This document shows, piece by piece, positions 9,242-20,165 of a DNA stretch of 52,090 nucleotides. The stretch spans positions 1 through 52,090 of the forward strand of contig NZ_SSDJ01000122.1 of the NCBI RefSeq assembly GCF_004794465.1, read 5' to 3'. This DNA comes from Microbacterium sp. K24. GTDB taxonomy: Bacteria > Actinomycetota > Actinomycetes > Actinomycetales > Microbacteriaceae. The first letter of the stretch is position 1. Each line of letters starts with the position of its first letter. The notes beneath the pieces were generated by a model. The model saw nothing but the letters and a program-made list of their open reading frames with translations, was not told the DNA's origin and made no database searches. The position numbers and the translations under genes were made by a program.

Positions 9242-9825
9242 GCCTCGCTCAGCGCGGGCGTTCCCTCTCCGTCTCCGGTTTCCTCCTCGCGGGCGCGATC
9301 GGCATCATCTCGTCCACTCAGACCTGGTTGACGGTGGAGCGAGCGGATGCGGGCGAGGCGATCCTCGTTCCCGGCGCGTCCGCGCTCGTCCTGCTGGCGC
9401 CGCTGAGCCTGGCGGTGCTGGCGCTCGGCGCCGCCCTGTCGATCGCGGCGCGGGTCCTCCGGGTGGTCTTCGCCGTGCTCGCCGGAGCGGCATCCGTGCT
9501 GCTCGGCTGGTCGACGATCCAGATGCTCGCTTCTCCGATCGGGTCGGTCGGACCGGCGGTCACCGATGCCACGGGACTCGCGGGCGGAGATGCTCTCGGC
9601 GACGTCGTCGATGCGGTCGTGCCGACAGCGTGGCCGATCATCGCCCTGGTCGGGTGGGTCATCCTGCTCGCGGCATCCGTCTTCGTCCTGCTGACCTGGC
9701 GCGGCTGGAAGGCCGGCGGGCGTCGGTACCGCACCGACGCGTCCGAGACCGCCCGTCACGACGGACCCGTCGACGCGGTCGACTCGTGGGACGAGCTGTC
9801 CCGCGGAACCGATCCGACGCGGTGA
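9238..9825 (+). CDS. Trp biosynthesis-associated membrane protein (TIGR02234-type)
   Basis: This 195-residue membrane protein belongs by position and layout to the family that sits next to trp genes in actinobacteria; its function is not known. There are about four hydrophobic segments: residues 11-30 ([14 protein letters not shown]...), 45-65, 70-95 and 130-152. The sequence TQTWLTVE after the first helix is typical of the family. The C-terminal 40 residues are charged and probably cytoplasmic. The GTG at 9238 overlaps the hisI stop; an upstream in-frame ATG at 9169 lies within hisI. In M. tuberculosis the equivalent gene follows trpE, but no trpE is present here. Confidence 0.82.
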   Translation: MSLAQRGRSLSVSGFLLAGAIGIISSTQTWLTVERADAGEAILVPGASALVLLAPLSLAVLALGAALSIAARVLRVVFAVLAGAASVLLGWSTIQMLASPIGSVGPAVTDATGLAGGDALGDVVDAVVPTAWPIIALVGWVILLAASVFVLLTWRGWKAGGRRYRTDASETARHDGPVDAVDSWDELSRGTDPTR

Positions 9826-9872
9826 CCCCGATAGACTGAACACGCCCCGCACGTCGTCCCCCGGAGGAGAAC

Positions 9873-10103
9873 ATGACCAACCCGATCGCCGACCCCGGCC
9901 ACGGACACTCGCCTGCGGCCTGGACCGCTGTGGTGATCATGCTCGTCGGCTTCACCGCCGCAACCGTCGCGTTCTGCTTCGAGCAGCCGACGCTCGTCTG
10001 GATCTCCGCGGCTCTCATCCCGATCGGCGCGATCGTGGGCTGGGCGCTGTCCAAGGCCGGTTACGGCGTGAAGGGCCCCAAGTACTCGCCGAAGGCGCAC
10101 TAG
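9873..10103 (+). CDS. HGxxPAAW family small membrane protein (DUF6704-type)
   Basis: This 76-residue protein carries the motif HGHSPAAW that names the family, followed by two hydrophobic helices (about residues 18-38 and 43-60) and a basic end GVKGPKYSPKAH. Members occur next to trpC in Microbacteriaceae and related groups; no function is known to me. A strong Shine-Dalgarno (GGAGGAGA) precedes the ATG. A TAGACT box lies about 40 bases upstream and could provide a promoter. The stop overlaps the trpC GTG by one base, suggesting coupled expression with tryptophan synthesis. Confidence 0.82.
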   Translation: MTNPIADPGHGHSPAAWTAVVIMLVGFTAATVAFCFEQPTLVWISAALIPIGAIVGWALSKAGYGVKGPKYSPKAH

Positions 10104-10879
10104 TGGTCCTCGCCGACCTGACGGCCGGCGCTGTCGAAGACGCCGAGCGTCGCTCTCTGGCGCGCCCTCTCGCCGTCGTCGAACGTGAGGCCCTCGCGCG
10201 CCCGGCCGCGAAGGACGCGCTGTCGTTCCTGGCCCCCGCCGCACAGGTGAAGATCATCGCCGAGGTCAAGCGCGCGAGTCCGTCGCGAGGCGCCCTCGCC
10301 GACATCCCCGATCCCGCCCTCCAGGCCTCGCTGTACGAGACCGGGGGAGCCTCCGCGATCAGCGTCCTCACGGAGGAGCGCCGGTTCGGCGGCAGCCTCG
10401 CCGACCTCGAGGCGGTCACCGCCCGCGTCTCGCTGCCGGTGCTGCGCAAGGACTTCATCGCCACCCGCTACCAGGTGCTCGAAGCGCGCGCAGCGGGGGC
10501 CGACCTCGTGCTGCTGATCGTCGCCGGGCTCGAGCCCGCGGTGCTGCAGGATCTGTTCGGCTTCATCACCGAGCTCGGCATGACCCCTCTCGTCGAGACG
10601 CATTCCGCGGACGAGCTGGAGGCGGCGATCGATCTGGGTGCTCCGCTGATCGGCGTGAACGCACGCGATCTGAAGACCCTCGAGCTCGATCGCGACCTGT
10701 TCGGCCGCCTGGTCGAGCGGATCCCGGAGACCGCGGTGAAGATCGCCGAGTCCGCCGTGCTTACTCCCGCCGACGTCGTGCACTATCGCTCCGCGGGCGC
10801 GGACGTCGTCCTGATCGGCGAGGCGCTCGTGACCGGCGACCCCGTCGCCACCCTCAAGAGCTTCCTGGAGGCATCGTGA
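10103..10879 (+). CDS. trpC: Indole-3-glycerol phosphate synthase
   Basis: TrpC converts CdRP to indole-3-glycerol phosphate. It is 258 residues, a single-domain TIM barrel with no TrpF fusion. [14 protein letters not shown] is the family signature with the catalytic lysine, and [15 protein letters not shown] and ESAV complete the active site. The GTG start shares one base with the stop of the HGxxPAAW gene, and the stop overlaps the trpB start by 4 bases. It belongs to the trpCBA operon. Confidence 0.96.
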   Translation: MVLADLTAGAVEDAERRSLARPLAVVEREALARPAAKDALSFLAPAAQVKIIAEVKRASPSRGALADIPDPALQASLYETGGASAISVLTEERRFGGSLADLEAVTARVSLPVLRKDFIATRYQVLEARAAGADLVLLIVAGLEPAVLQDLFGFITELGMTPLVETHSADELEAAIDLGAPLIGVNARDLKTLELDRDLFGRLVERIPETAVKIAESAVLTPADVVHYRSAGADVVLIGEALVTGDPVATLKSFLEAS

Positions 10880-12144
10880 GCCTGCGTGACCAGCACGGAC
10901 CGTACTTCGGCGAGTTCGGCGGACGGTACATGCCCGAGTCGCTCATCGCCGCGATCGACGAGCTGACCGTCGCCTACGAGGCGGCTGTGGCCGACCCGGA
11001 GTTCCGCGCCGAGCTGTCGGATCTGCTCCGGTCCTACGCAGGACGGCCGTCGATCATCACCGAGGTGCCGCGGTTCGCCGAGCATGCGGGTGGTGCGCGG
11101 GTGTTCCTCAAGCGCGAGGACCTCAACCACACCGGCTCGCACAAGATCAACAACGTGCTCGGCCAGGCGCTGCTCACGAAGCGGCTCGGCAAGACCCGCG
11201 TGATCGCCGAGACCGGCGCCGGTCAGCACGGAGTGGCCACGGCCACCGCCGCCGCGCTGTTCGGACTGGACTGCACGATCTACATGGGCGAGGTCGACAC
11301 CGAGCGCCAGGCGCTCAACGTCGCCCGCATGCGCCTGCTCGGCGCCGAGGTCGTCGCGGTCACCTCCGGCTCGCGCACCCTCAAGGACGCGATCAACGAT
11401 GCGTACCGCGACTGGGTGGCATCCGTCGAGACGACCAACTACATCTTCGGCACCGCGGCAGGACCCCACCCGTTCCCCGCGATGGTGCGCGACTTCCAGA
11501 AGATCATCGGCGAAGAGGCGCGCGCGCAGCTGCTCGATGAGGTCGGCCGCCTCCCCGACGCGGTCTTCGCCTGCGTCGGCGGCGGGTCGAACGCGATCGG
11601 CATGTTCGACGCGTTCCTCGATGACGAGAGCGTCAGGCTCTACGGCGTCGAAGCAGCCGGCGACGGCGTCGACACCGACCGCCACGCCGCATCGATCGAG
11701 CGCGGCCGCCCGGGTGTGCTGCACGGCTCGAAGACCTACGTGCTCCAGAACCAGGACGGGCAGACGATCGAGTCCCACTCGATCTCCGCCGGACTCGACT
11801 ACCCGGGCGTCGGACCCGAGCACTCCTGGCTCGCCGACATCGGGCGCGCCGAATACATCCCGGCCACCGATGACGAGGCCATGCAGGCTCTGCGTCTGCT
11901 GAGCCGCACCGAGGGCATCATCCCGGCGATCGAGTCGGCGCACGCCCTCGCCGGAGCGCTGCGGATCGGCCGCGAGCTCGGCCCGGACGCCATCATCGCG
12001 ATCTGCCTCTCCGGGCGCGGCGACAAGGACATGGACACGGCTGCCCGGTACTTCGAGCTCTACGACGAGGCGGCCCTCGCGCACGATGTCGCCGAGGAGA
12101 CCGCCGAAGAGGAAGCAGCCTCGAAGGGGGAGCCCGAGCTATGA
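10876..12144 (+). CDS. trpB: Tryptophan synthase beta chain
   Basis: TrpB is the PLP-dependent subunit that joins indole and serine. The protein is 422 residues and starts with GTG. The PLP lysine is K90 in [10 protein letters not shown]. Further markers are [19 protein letters not shown], the [10 protein letters not shown] phosphate loop and [12 protein letters not shown]. The last 20 residues are unusually acidic and Ala/Glu-rich, a tail outside the conserved fold. It overlaps trpC upstream and trpA downstream by 4 bases each, so the two synthase chains should be made in step. Confidence 0.97.
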   Translation: MSLRDQHGPYFGEFGGRYMPESLIAAIDELTVAYEAAVADPEFRAELSDLLRSYAGRPSIITEVPRFAEHAGGARVFLKREDLNHTGSHKINNVLGQALLTKRLGKTRVIAETGAGQHGVATATAAALFGLDCTIYMGEVDTERQALNVARMRLLGAEVVAVTSGSRTLKDAINDAYRDWVASVETTNYIFGTAAGPHPFPAMVRDFQKIIGEEARAQLLDEVGRLPDAVFACVGGGSNAIGMFDAFLDDESVRLYGVEAAGDGVDTDRHAASIERGRPGVLHGSKTYVLQNQDGQTIESHSISAGLDYPGVGPEHSWLADIGRAEYIPATDDEAMQALRLLSRTEGIIPAIESAHALAGALRIGRELGPDAIIAICLSGRGDKDMDTAARYFELYDEAALAHDVAEETAEEEAASKGEPEL

Positions 12145-12944
12145 GCCGCGTCGAACAGGCGATCGCCGCCGCGCACGCCGACGGCCGCAGTGCGTTCGTC
12201 GGATATCTCCCCGTGGGATTCCCCGACCTCGAGACGAGCATCCAGGCCGCGATCGCCCTCGCCGAGAACGGCGTCGACATCATCGAGCTCGGACCGCCGT
12301 ACAGCGACCCGGTGATGGACGGCGCGATCATCCAGGAGGCGACCACGAAGGCCCTGGCCGCGGGCTACACGACCGCCGATCTCTTCACGGCCCTGCGCGC
12401 GATCACAGCCGCCACCGATGTGCCGGTCCTCGTCATGACGTACTGGAACCCGGTGCTGCAGTACGGCGTCGACCGCTACGCCGACGATCTGCTCGCCGCC
12501 GGCGGTGCCGGGCTGATCACGCCCGACATCACGCCCGACGTCGCCCAGGAGTGGATCGCCGCGAGCGAGCGCACCGGTCTCGACCGCGTCTTCCTCGCCG
12601 CACCGACCTCCTCGGACGAGCGTCTCGGCCTGGTCATGAAGTCGTCCACCGGCTTCGTCTACACGGTGTCGACGATGGGCATCACGGGGGAGCGCACCGA
12701 GCTCGACCGCGCCGCCCGCACGCTCGTCGCCCGCCTCCGTGAGCAGGGCGCCACCCGCGCCTGCGTCGGCATCGGCATCTCCACGGCAGAGCAGGTCGCC
12801 GGCGTCTCGGAGTATGCCGACGGCGCGATCGTCGGCACCGCACTCGTCCGTGCACTCCGCGACGGTGGCATCCCCGCCCTCGCCGAAGTCACCCGAAACC
12901 TGGCCTCCGGCACGTCGTCGGCACGCCCCGATCACGAGAACTAG
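12141..12944 (+). CDS. trpA: Tryptophan synthase alpha chain
   Basis: TrpA cleaves indole-3-glycerol phosphate and feeds indole through the tunnel to TrpB. The 267-residue barrel has the catalytic pair E49 and D60 in [15 protein letters not shown], matching the usual numbering, and the phosphate site [10 protein letters not shown]. The ATG overlaps the trpB stop. Its TAG stop (12942-12944) is part of a TAGAAT box that could be the promoter for lgt 7 bases further on. The gene closes the trpCBA operon. Confidence 0.97.
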   Translation: MSRVEQAIAAAHADGRSAFVGYLPVGFPDLETSIQAAIALAENGVDIIELGPPYSDPVMDGAIIQEATTKALAAGYTTADLFTALRAITAATDVPVLVMTYWNPVLQYGVDRYADDLLAAGGAGLITPDITPDVAQEWIAASERTGLDRVFLAAPTSSDERLGLVMKSSTGFVYTVSTMGITGERTELDRAARTLVARLREQGATRACVGIGISTAEQVAGVSEYADGAIVGTALVRALRDGGIPALAEVTRNLASGTSSARPDHEN

Positions 12945-12947
12945 AAT
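12942..12947 (+). promoter_or_regulatory. Candidate -10 box (TAGAAT) for leaderless lgt
   Basis: TAGAAT contains the trpA stop and ends 7 bases before the lgt ATG. No Shine-Dalgarno is visible between them, which fits a leaderless start. Confidence 0.4.
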
Positions 12948-12954
12948 CGCACTC

Positions 12955-13980
12955 ATGTCCCTCGCGCTCCACAGCACCTTCAACGGCGTGCTCGCCAGCA
13001 TCCCGAGCCCTACCGTGTCGTACTTCGACCTGGGCCCGATCCGGATCCACTTCTACGCGCTGTGCATCATCGCCGGCATCATCGCCGCCGCGCTGATCAC
13101 GAACCACCGCCTCACCAAGCGCGGGGCGGAGCCGTGGGTGGTGATCGACATCTCGATCCTGGCCGTGCCGATCGCGATCATCGGGGCACGCATCTTCCAC
13201 GTGCTCACCCACCCGAACTTCTACTTCGGTGAGGGCAGGAACACCTGGAACCCGTTCGAACCGGGCTCCGTGTGGGCGATCTGGGAGGGTGGCATCGCCA
13301 TCTTCGGCTCGCTCATCGGCGGCGCGATCGGCGCCTACCTGGGATGCCGGTGGACCGGCATCCGCTTCTGGACGTTCGCCGACGCGCTCGCACCGGGCCT
13401 CCTGCTCGCTCAGGCCATGGGCCGCTTCGGCAACTGGTTCAACAACGAGCTGTACGGCCTCCCCACCGACCTCCCGTGGGGTCTCGAGATCCCCTCGGAC
13501 AACTCCGCATTCCCGCCCGGGCTGCCGGACGGAACGCTCTTCCACCCCACATTCCTCTACGAGGTCATCTGGAACGGCCTCGGCGTGCTCGTGCTGCTGT
13601 GGCTCGGCCGGAAGCTCTTCTTCCAGTGGGGACGCCTGTTCGCGATCTACCTGATCTGGTACAGCGCGGGACGCATCGTGTGGGAGTCGATCCGCATCGA
13701 TCCGAGCGAGATCATCCTCGGTCTGCGCAGCAACGTGTGGGCCGCGATCTTCGGCGTCATCGTCGGACTGGCGATCCTCATCGTGCAGACGCGCCGTCAC
13801 CCCGGTCTCGAGCCCTCGCCCTACAAGCCGGGCCGCGGACGGACCGACGAAGGCGCTGATGTAGAATCCAAAGACAATCCCTCTGACTTCGTGGATCTGA
13901 GCGAGCCTCCGGCCGAAGAAGTCACCGCAGGAGCCAGCGCCACAAGCGTCGCTCCCACGGACGCGGACGGCTCTCGATAG
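12955..13980 (+). CDS. lgt: Prolipoprotein diacylglyceryl transferase
   Basis: Lgt adds diacylglycerol to the lipobox cysteine of prolipoproteins in the cytoplasmic membrane. The protein is 341 residues with about seven membrane helices. The Lgt signature GRFGNWFNNELYG (around residue 157) is clear, followed by LPWGLEIP and FHPTFLYE. The last 65 residues form a charged, disordered cytoplasmic tail. I chose the ATG at 12955; the frame is open further upstream but overlaps trpA. lnt, which acts later in the same lipoprotein pathway, is at the end of this window. Confidence 0.95.
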   Translation: MSLALHSTFNGVLASIPSPTVSYFDLGPIRIHFYALCIIAGIIAAALITNHRLTKRGAEPWVVIDISILAVPIAIIGARIFHVLTHPNFYFGEGRNTWNPFEPGSVWAIWEGGIAIFGSLIGGAIGAYLGCRWTGIRFWTFADALAPGLLLAQAMGRFGNWFNNELYGLPTDLPWGLEIPSDNSAFPPGLPDGTLFHPTFLYEVIWNGLGVLVLLWLGRKLFFQWGRLFAIYLIWYSAGRIVWESIRIDPSEIILGLRSNVWAAIFGVIVGLAILIVQTRRHPGLEPSPYKPGRGRTDEGADVESKDNPSDFVDLSEPPAEEVTAGASATSVAPTDADGSR

Positions 13981-14065
13981 CCTCCAGAAGTTCCGTGAGG
14001 AATCCCACGCATCCACCCGGCCAATGACGTCCCCGGGTCACCTGAAGATCTGAGGACGGTACCGC
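13981..14065 (+). other. lgt-gltB intergenic region with short hairpin
   Basis: The 85-base gap holds a 6-base-pair hairpin, ACCCGG (14015-14020) against CCGGGT (14033-14038), with a 12-base loop and no T-run. GAGGA near 14052 is the likely gltB ribosome binding site. I see no clear promoter here. Confidence 0.3.
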
Positions 14066-17000
14066 ATGGCATCGAGCGACCTCCGCGCACCCGTCGGGCA
14101 GCAGTTCCCGGCCAAGCAGGGCATGTACAACCCGGCGTTCGAGAAGGACGCCTGCGGCCTCGCCATGGTGGCGACGCTGCGCGGCACGGCAGGGCACGAC
14201 ATCATCTCGCTGGCGCTCCAGGCGCTGCGCAACCTCGAGCACCGCGGTGCGATCGGGTCGGATGCCGGCACCGGAGACGGCGCGGGCATCCTCACGCAGA
14301 TGCCCGACGAGTTCCTCCGCGCCGTCACCGGTTTCGAACTGCCTCCGGTGGGGGAGTACGCCGCGGGTCTCGCGTTCCTGCCCCGGGACTCGAGTGTCCG
14401 TCGCGAGCAGAAGGCCGGCATCGAGAAGATCGCCCGCGCCGAGGGATTGCGCGTGCTCGGCTGGCGCGAGGTGCCCACGGCCAACGACAACCTCGGCAAG
14501 CTCGCCGATGAGGCACGCCCGGCGTTCGAGCAGCTGTTCGTCAGCGCCGGTGGCTCGACGCACGCGCAGGCCCCGTTGACCGGGATCGCGCTCGACCGGG
14601 TCGCCTACCGTCTGCGCAAGCGCGCGGGTCACGAACTCGGCGCCTACTTCGTCTCGCTCTCCAGCCGCACTCTCGGCTACAAGGGCATGGTCACGACCCT
14701 GCAGCTCGAGCCGTTCTACCCCGATCTCCAGGACGAGCGCTTCGCATCGGAGCTCGCCGTCGTGCACTCCCGGTACTCGACGAACACGTTCCCGTCCTGG
14801 CCGCTCGCGCAGCCGTTGAGGATGCTCGCGCACAATGGCGAGATCAACACGGTCGGCGGAAACCGCAACTGGATGCGCGCGCGTCAGTCGCAGCTCGAGT
14901 CCGAGCTGCTCGGCGATGTCGCACCCCTGCTGCCGATCTGCACCGACGGCGCGAGCGACTCGGCGTCGTTCGACGAGGTTCTCGAACTCCTGACGCTCAC
15001 CGGCCGGAGTCTGCCGCACGCCATCATGATGATGGTCCCCGAGGCGTACGAGAAGCAGGCCGACATCACGCCGGAGCTGCGCTCCTTCTACGAGTACCAC
15101 TCGAACCAGATGGAGCCGTGGGACGGTCCCGCCGCCCTCATCTTCACCGACGGCACCCTCGTCGGCGCCACGCTCGACCGCAACGGCCTGCGCCCGGGGC
15201 GGTGGACCGAGACGACCGACGGCCTCGTCGTGATCGGTTCGGAGACCGGCGTGCTCACGTTCGAGCCGGAGCGCATCAAGCGCCGCGGCCGCCTGCAGCC
15301 CGGCAAGATGTTTCTCGTCGACACGGCGCAGCGTCGGATCGTCGAGGATCAGGAGATCAAGCGCCAGCTCTCCACCATGCACCCGTGGCAGGAGTGGCTG
15401 GATGCCGGGGCCGTGCGCCTCGCCGACCTGCCGGAGCGCGAGCACATCGTGCATCCGCCCGCGTCGATCACCCGCCGTCAGCGCACGTTCGGCTACACCG
15501 AGGAAGAAGTCCGCATCCTGCTGACCCCGATGGGCCAGACGGGCGTCGAACCCCTCGGCGCGATGGGTTCCGACACTCCGATCGCAGTGCTCAGCAAGCG
15601 TCCGCGCCTGCTCTTCGACTATTTCACGCAGCAGTTCGCCCAGGTGACGAACCCGCCGCTGGACTCGATCCGTGAAGAGGTCGTCACGAGCCTCAAGCTC
15701 GGCCTCGGACCGGAGAGCAACCTGCTCTCGTGGGGTCCCGAGCACACGCGCACCGTCTCGCTGGACTTCCCGGTGATCGACAACGACGAGCTCGCGAAGA
15801 TCCGGCACATCGACAAGGCGCTGCCCGACCGTTCGAGCGTCACGATCCGTGGCCTGTACCACTTCGATTCCGGGGCCGCTTCTCTCGCAGACCGGCTCAC
15901 CGAGATGTGCGCCGAGGTCGACGAGGCGATCGAGAACGGCGCGGAGTTCATCATCCTGTCGGACCGCGACTCGAACAAGGATCTGACGCCGATCCCTTCG
16001 CTGCTCATGGTCTCGGCGATCCATCACCACCTCATCCGCCGCGAGAACCGCATGAAGGTCGGTCTCATCGTCGAGGCGGGTGACGTGCGCGAGGTGCATC
16101 ACGTCGCGACCCTCATCGGCTACGGCGCCTCGGCGATCAACCCCTACCTGGCGATGGAGACGGTCGAGCACCTCGTGCGCACCGGCTACATCACCGGGAT
16201 CACGCCCGAGAAGGCCGTCAAGAACCTGATCTACGCGCTCGGCAAGGGCGTGTTGAAGATCATGTCGAAGATGGGGATCTCGACCGTGTCGTCCTACGCG
16301 GGCGCGCAGGTCTTCGAAGCCGTCGGGCTCAGCCAGGACTTCATCGACGCGTACTTCACCCGCACCGAGTCGAAGCTCGGCGGGATCGGCATCGAGGAGA
16401 TCTTCGCCGAGAACCAGGCGCGTCACGACTACGCCTATCCGGAGGATGCCGCGGCTCGCGCGCACGAGCGCCTCTGGACCGGTGGGGAATACCAGTGGCG
16501 TCGCGACGGCTCTCCGCACCTGTTCAACCCGGAGACCGTCTTCAAGCTGCAGCACTCGACCCGGACGCGTCGGTACGACATCTTCCGCGAGTACACCAAG
16601 CTCGTCGACGACCAGGCCGCCGAACTCAAGACGCTGCGCGGGCTGTTCAACCTGCGCACCGGTACCCGCAAGCCCGTTCCGCTGGACGAGGTCGAGCCGG
16701 TCTCATCGATCGTCAAGCGCTTCTCGACGGGAGCGATGAGCTACGGCTCGATCTCGCGCGAGGCGCACGAGACCCTCGCGATCGCGATGAACAGCATCGG
16801 CGGCAAGTCGAACACCGGTGAGGGCGGGGAAGACGCCGACCGGCTGGTCGATCCCGAGCGCCGCAGCGCGATCAAGCAGGTCGCGTCCGGACGGTTCGGC
16901 GTGACGAGCCTCTACCTCACCGAGTCCGACGACATCCAGATCAAGCTCGCCCAGGGCGCCAAGCCCGGCGAGGGCGGTCAGCTGCCGCCGACGAAGGTGT

Positions 17001-18646
17001 ACCCGTGGGTGGCGCGCACGCGCCATGCGACCGCCGGCGTCGGCCTCATCTCCCCGCCGCCCCACCACGACATCTACTCGATCGAAGACCTCAAGCAGCT
17101 CATCTTCGACCTGAAGAGGGCCAACCCCGACGCCCGCATCCACACGAAGCTGGTGAGCCAGTCGGGCATCGGCGCGGTGTCGGCCGGTGTCGCGAAGGCG
17201 CTCAGCGACGTCATCCTCGTCTCCGGTCACGACGGCGGCACGGGCGCGAGCCCGATGAACTCGCTGAAGCACGCGGGAACGCCGTGGGAGCTCGGCCTGG
17301 CCGAGACGCAGCAGACGCTGATGCTCAACGGCATGCGCGACCGCGTGGTCGTCCAGGTCGACGGGCAGCTCAAGACCGGCCGCGACGTCATCATCGGCGC
17401 GCTGCTCGGCGCCGAGGAGTTCGGTTTCGCGACCGCACCGCTCGTTGTGAGCGGCTGCATCATGATGCGCGTCTGCCACCTCGACACCTGCCCCGTGGGT
17501 GTCGCGACCCAGAACCCCGCGCTCCGCGAGCGGTTCACGGGCAAGCCCGAGTTCGTCGTCAACTTCATGGAGTTCATCGCCGAAGAGGTGCGCGAGCTCC
17601 TGGCCGAGCTCGGCTACCGGTCGATCGACGAGATCGTGGGCCGTGCGGACCTCCTCGAGACGAATGCCGCGGTCGAGCACTGGAAGACCGAGGGTCTGGA
17701 CCTCAGCCCGATCCTCGACGGCCCGGTGTTCCCTGCCGGTGAGCCGCGTCGCAGCGGTCGCGCCCAGGACCATGAGCTCGAGAAGCACTTCGACGTGCAG
17801 CTGATCGACATCGCGAAGGGTGCGCTGCTGAACGGCGAGCCCGTCGTCGTCGAACTCCCCATCGCGAACACCGAACGTGCGGTCGGCACCATGCTCGGCC
17901 ACCAGGTGACGTCGCGCCACGGGGCTGCCGGACTTCCCAAGGAGACCATCGACGTCACCCTGCACGGAACGGCCGGGCAGTCGCTCGGCGCCTTCCTTCC
18001 GCCGGGGATCGTGCTCCGCCTGGAAGGCGACGCCAACGACTACGTGGGCAAGGGCCTCTCGGGTGGAGACATCACGATCCGTCCGCCGCGCGGCTCGTCC
18101 ATCGCGCCGCACGAGAACGTGATCGCGGGCAACGTCATCGGCTACGGCGCGACCTCGGGGACGATGTTCCTCTCGGGTGTCGTGGGGGAGCGGTTCCTCG
18201 TACGCAACTCCGGAGCGACCGCGGTCGTCGAGGGCGTGGGAGACCACGCGCTCGAGTACATGACCGGCGGACTGGCCGTGATCCTGGGCTCGACGGGCCG
18301 CAACTTCGGCGCCGGCATGTCCGGCGGCGTCGCCTACGTGCACGCGCTCGACACCGCGAAGGTGAACGCGCAGTCCCTCAGCAGCGGAGAGCTTCTGCTC
18401 GAGCAGCTGGACCGCGCCGACCTCGAGGTGCTCCGGAGCCTGCTGACGGCGCACGTCGAGCGCACCGCTTCGCCGCGCGCATCCGAGCTGCTGGAACGCT
18501 TCGACGAGACCGCGTCCGAGTTCGTGAAGGTGCTTCCGCGTGACTTCGCCGCCGTGCGGAGCATGCGCGAGGAAGCGCTGGCCGAGGGGATCGACCCCGA
18601 CGGCGACATCGTGTGGAACCGCATCCTGGAGGTGACCGGTGGCTGA
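14066..18646 (+). CDS. gltB: Glutamate synthase (NADPH) large subunit
   Basis: The large chain of GOGAT makes two glutamates from glutamine and 2-oxoglutarate. It is 1526 residues, the usual size. The N-terminal glutaminase domain should start at C30 (KDACGLAM) after a short propeptide is removed. The central and FMN domains follow, then the 3Fe-4S cluster cysteines C1131, C1137 and C1142 in [14 protein letters not shown]-terminal beta-helix of GxGxG repeats occupies about 1270-1500 ([16 protein letters not shown]..., [11 protein letters not shown]). gltD overlaps the 3' end by 8 bases. The ATG at 14066 has GAGGA upstream. Confidence 0.97.
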   Translation: MASSDLRAPVGQQFPAKQGMYNPAFEKDACGLAMVATLRGTAGHDIISLALQALRNLEHRGAIGSDAGTGDGAGILTQMPDEFLRAVTGFELPPVGEYAAGLAFLPRDSSVRREQKAGIEKIARAEGLRVLGWREVPTANDNLGKLADEARPAFEQLFVSAGGSTHAQAPLTGIALDRVAYRLRKRAGHELGAYFVSLSSRTLGYKGMVTTLQLEPFYPDLQDERFASELAVVHSRYSTNTFPSWPLAQPLRMLAHNGEINTVGGNRNWMRARQSQLESELLGDVAPLLPICTDGASDSASFDEVLELLTLTGRSLPHAIMMMVPEAYEKQADITPELRSFYEYHSNQMEPWDGPAALIFTDGTLVGATLDRNGLRPGRWTETTDGLVVIGSETGVLTFEPERIKRRGRLQPGKMFLVDTAQRRIVEDQEIKRQLSTMHPWQEWLDAGAVRLADLPEREHIVHPPASITRRQRTFGYTEEEVRILLTPMGQTGVEPLGAMGSDTPIAVLSKRPRLLFDYFTQQFAQVTNPPLDSIREEVVTSLKLGLGPESNLLSWGPEHTRTVSLDFPVIDNDELAKIRHIDKALPDRSSVTIRGLYHFDSGAASLADRLTEMCAEVDEAIENGAEFIILSDRDSNKDLTPIPSLLMVSAIHHHLIRRENRMKVGLIVEAGDVREVHHVATLIGYGASAINPYLAMETVEHLVRTGYITGITPEKAVKNLIYALGKGVLKIMSKMGISTVSSYAGAQVFEAVGLSQDFIDAYFTRTESKLGGIGIEEIFAENQARHDYAYPEDAAARAHERLWTGGEYQWRRDGSPHLFNPETVFKLQHSTRTRRYDIFREYTKLVDDQAAELKTLRGLFNLRTGTRKPVPLDEVEPVSSIVKRFSTGAMSYGSISREAHETLAIAMNSIGGKSNTGEGGEDADRLVDPERRSAIKQVASGRFGVTSLYLTESDDIQIKLAQGAKPGEGGQLPPTKVYPWVARTRHATAGVGLISPPPHHDIYSIEDLKQLIFDLKRANPDARIHTKLVSQSGIGAVSAGVAKALSDVILVSGHDGGTGASPMNSLKHAGTPWELGLAETQQTLMLNGMRDRVVVQVDGQLKTGRDVIIGALLGAEEFGFATAPLVVSGCIMMRVCHLDTCPVGVATQNPALRERFTGKPEFVVNFMEFIAEEVRELLAELGYRSIDEIVGRADLLETNAAVEHWKTEGLDLSPILDGPVFPAGEPRRSGRAQDHELEKHFDVQLIDIAKGALLNGEPVVVELPIANTERAVGTMLGHQVTSRHGAAGLPKETIDVTLHGTAGQSLGAFLPPGIVLRLEGDANDYVGKGLSGGDITIRPPRGSSIAPHENVIAGNVIGYGATSGTMFLSGVVGERFLVRNSGATAVVEGVGDHALEYMTGGLAVILGSTGRNFGAGMSGGVAYVHALDTAKVNAQSLSSGELLLEQLDRADLEVLRSLLTAHVERTASPRASELLERFDETASEFVKVLPRDFAAVRSMREEALAEGIDPDGDIVWNRILEVTGG

Positions 18647-20105
18647 TCCCAAAGGCTTCATGAAGGTGACCGAGCGGGAACTCCCCGCGCGACGTCCGGT
18701 GCCGGTGCGCATCATGGACTGGAAAGAGGTCTATGAGCCCGGCGACAAGGCCGTGCTCCGGCGCCAGGCCGGCCGCTGCATGGACTGCGGTGTGCCGTTC
18801 TGCCACTCGGGCTGCCCGCTGGGCAACCTGATCCCGGAGTGGAACGACCTCACCTGGCGGGGCGAGGGCCGCGCGGCCATCGAGCGCCTGCATGCGACGA
18901 ACAACTTCCCGGAGTTCACCGGTCGCCTCTGCCCGGCACCGTGCGAGAGCTCGTGCGTGCTCGGCATCAACCAGCCCGCCGTCACGATCAAGCAGATCGA
19001 GGTCTCGATCATCGACGAGGCCTTCGCGAAGGGGTGGGTCGAGCCCGAGCCGCCCGAGCGCCTCACCGGCAAGACCGTCGCCGTCGTCGGATCCGGTCCG
19101 GCCGGCCTCGCGGCCGCCCAGCAGCTCACGCGCGCGGGGCACACCGTCGCGGTGTTCGAGCGCGACGACCGCATCGGCGGATTGCTGCGCTACGGCATCC
19201 CGGACTTCAAGATGGAGAAGGGGCAGCTCGAGTCGCGCCTCCGCCAGATGCAGGAGGAGGGCACCCGCTTCCGCGCGGGTGTCGAGATCGGCAAGGACAT
19301 CTCCTGGCCCGACCTGCGGGCGCGCTACGACGCGGTCGTGATCGCGACCGGCGCCACCGTGCCCCGCGACCTGCCCATCCCCGGGCGCGACCTCGACGGC
19401 GTGCACTTCGCGATGGAGTACCTCGTCGAGTCGAACCATGCGGTCGCCGGCGACAAGGTCACCGACCAGATCAGCGCCGAGGGCAAGCACGTCATCGTGA
19501 TCGGCGGCGGTGACACCGGTGCCGACTGCATCGGCACCGCGCACCGCCAGGGCGCGCTCAGCGTGACCAACCTCGCGATCGGCAAGCAGCCCGCCTCGGA
19601 GCGGCCCGACCACCAGCCATGGCCGATGATGCCGACCCTGTTCGAGATGGCCTCCGCGCATGAGGAGGGCGGCGAGCGGATGTTCCTCGCCTCCACCGTC
19701 GAGTTCCTCTCGAACGACGTGGGCGAGGTCCGCGCGCTGCGGGTCGCCGAGACCGAGTTCGTCGACGGACGCCGCGTGCCGAAGAGCGGCACCGAGCGCG
19801 AGATCCCCGCCGACCTCGTGCTGATCGCGATGGGTTTCACCGGCCCCGAGCAGGACGGCTACACCGAGGACACCCTGCCGCAGGTCACCGACCGTGGCGC
19901 CTTCCGTCGCGACTCCGGCTACGAGTCGACCGTCCCCGGTGTGTTCGTCGCCGGCGACGCCGGTCGCGGACAGTCGCTCATCGTGTGGGCGATCGCCGAA
20001 GGACGCGCCGCGGCCGCGAACGTCGATCGCTTCCTCATGGGCACCACCGTGCTTCCCGAGCCGGTGCGCCCGCATGATGTCGCGATCGGACTCCAGCCCG
20101 CGTAG
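18639..20105 (+). CDS. gltD: Glutamate synthase small subunit
   Basis: The small GOGAT chain takes electrons from NADPH via FAD to the large chain. It is 488 residues. The N-terminal iron-sulfur region has the cysteine sets [17 protein letters not shown] and CPAPCESSC. The FAD-binding [10 protein letters not shown] (about residue 150) and the NADPH site [10 protein letters not shown] follow, with [19 protein letters not shown] near the end. It starts with GTG within the last codons of gltB, with GGAGG 7 bases upstream, so it is coupled to gltB. Confidence 0.96.
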   Translation: MADPKGFMKVTERELPARRPVPVRIMDWKEVYEPGDKAVLRRQAGRCMDCGVPFCHSGCPLGNLIPEWNDLTWRGEGRAAIERLHATNNFPEFTGRLCPAPCESSCVLGINQPAVTIKQIEVSIIDEAFAKGWVEPEPPERLTGKTVAVVGSGPAGLAAAQQLTRAGHTVAVFERDDRIGGLLRYGIPDFKMEKGQLESRLRQMQEEGTRFRAGVEIGKDISWPDLRARYDAVVIATGATVPRDLPIPGRDLDGVHFAMEYLVESNHAVAGDKVTDQISAEGKHVIVIGGGDTGADCIGTAHRQGALSVTNLAIGKQPASERPDHQPWPMMPTLFEMASAHEEGGERMFLASTVEFLSNDVGEVRALRVAETEFVDGRRVPKSGTEREIPADLVLIAMGFTGPEQDGYTEDTLPQVTDRGAFRRDSGYESTVPGVFVAGDAGRGQSLIVWAIAEGRAAAANVDRFLMGTTVLPEPVRPHDVAIGLQPA

Positions 20106-20165
20106 GCTGAGCGGCGGCACCGTCGCCTGATTCACCTTCCCCCACTTCCATTCAGGAGAATTCTG
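20103..20165 (+). promoter_or_regulatory. pyk promoter and leader
   Basis: A TAGGCT -10-like box overlaps the gltD stop at 20103-20108, giving pyk an expected leader of about 50 bases. The leader contains AGGAGAA just before the TTG start. CCTGA at 20126-20130 can pair with TCAGG at 20152-20156, which touches the ribosome binding site. The pairing is short and may be chance. Confidence 0.3.

Noticed and set aside
13922..16555. An 877-codon minus-strand frame opposite gltB
   Set aside because: Opposite the glutaminase part of gltB, with no recognisable domain and a composition typical of antisense frames.
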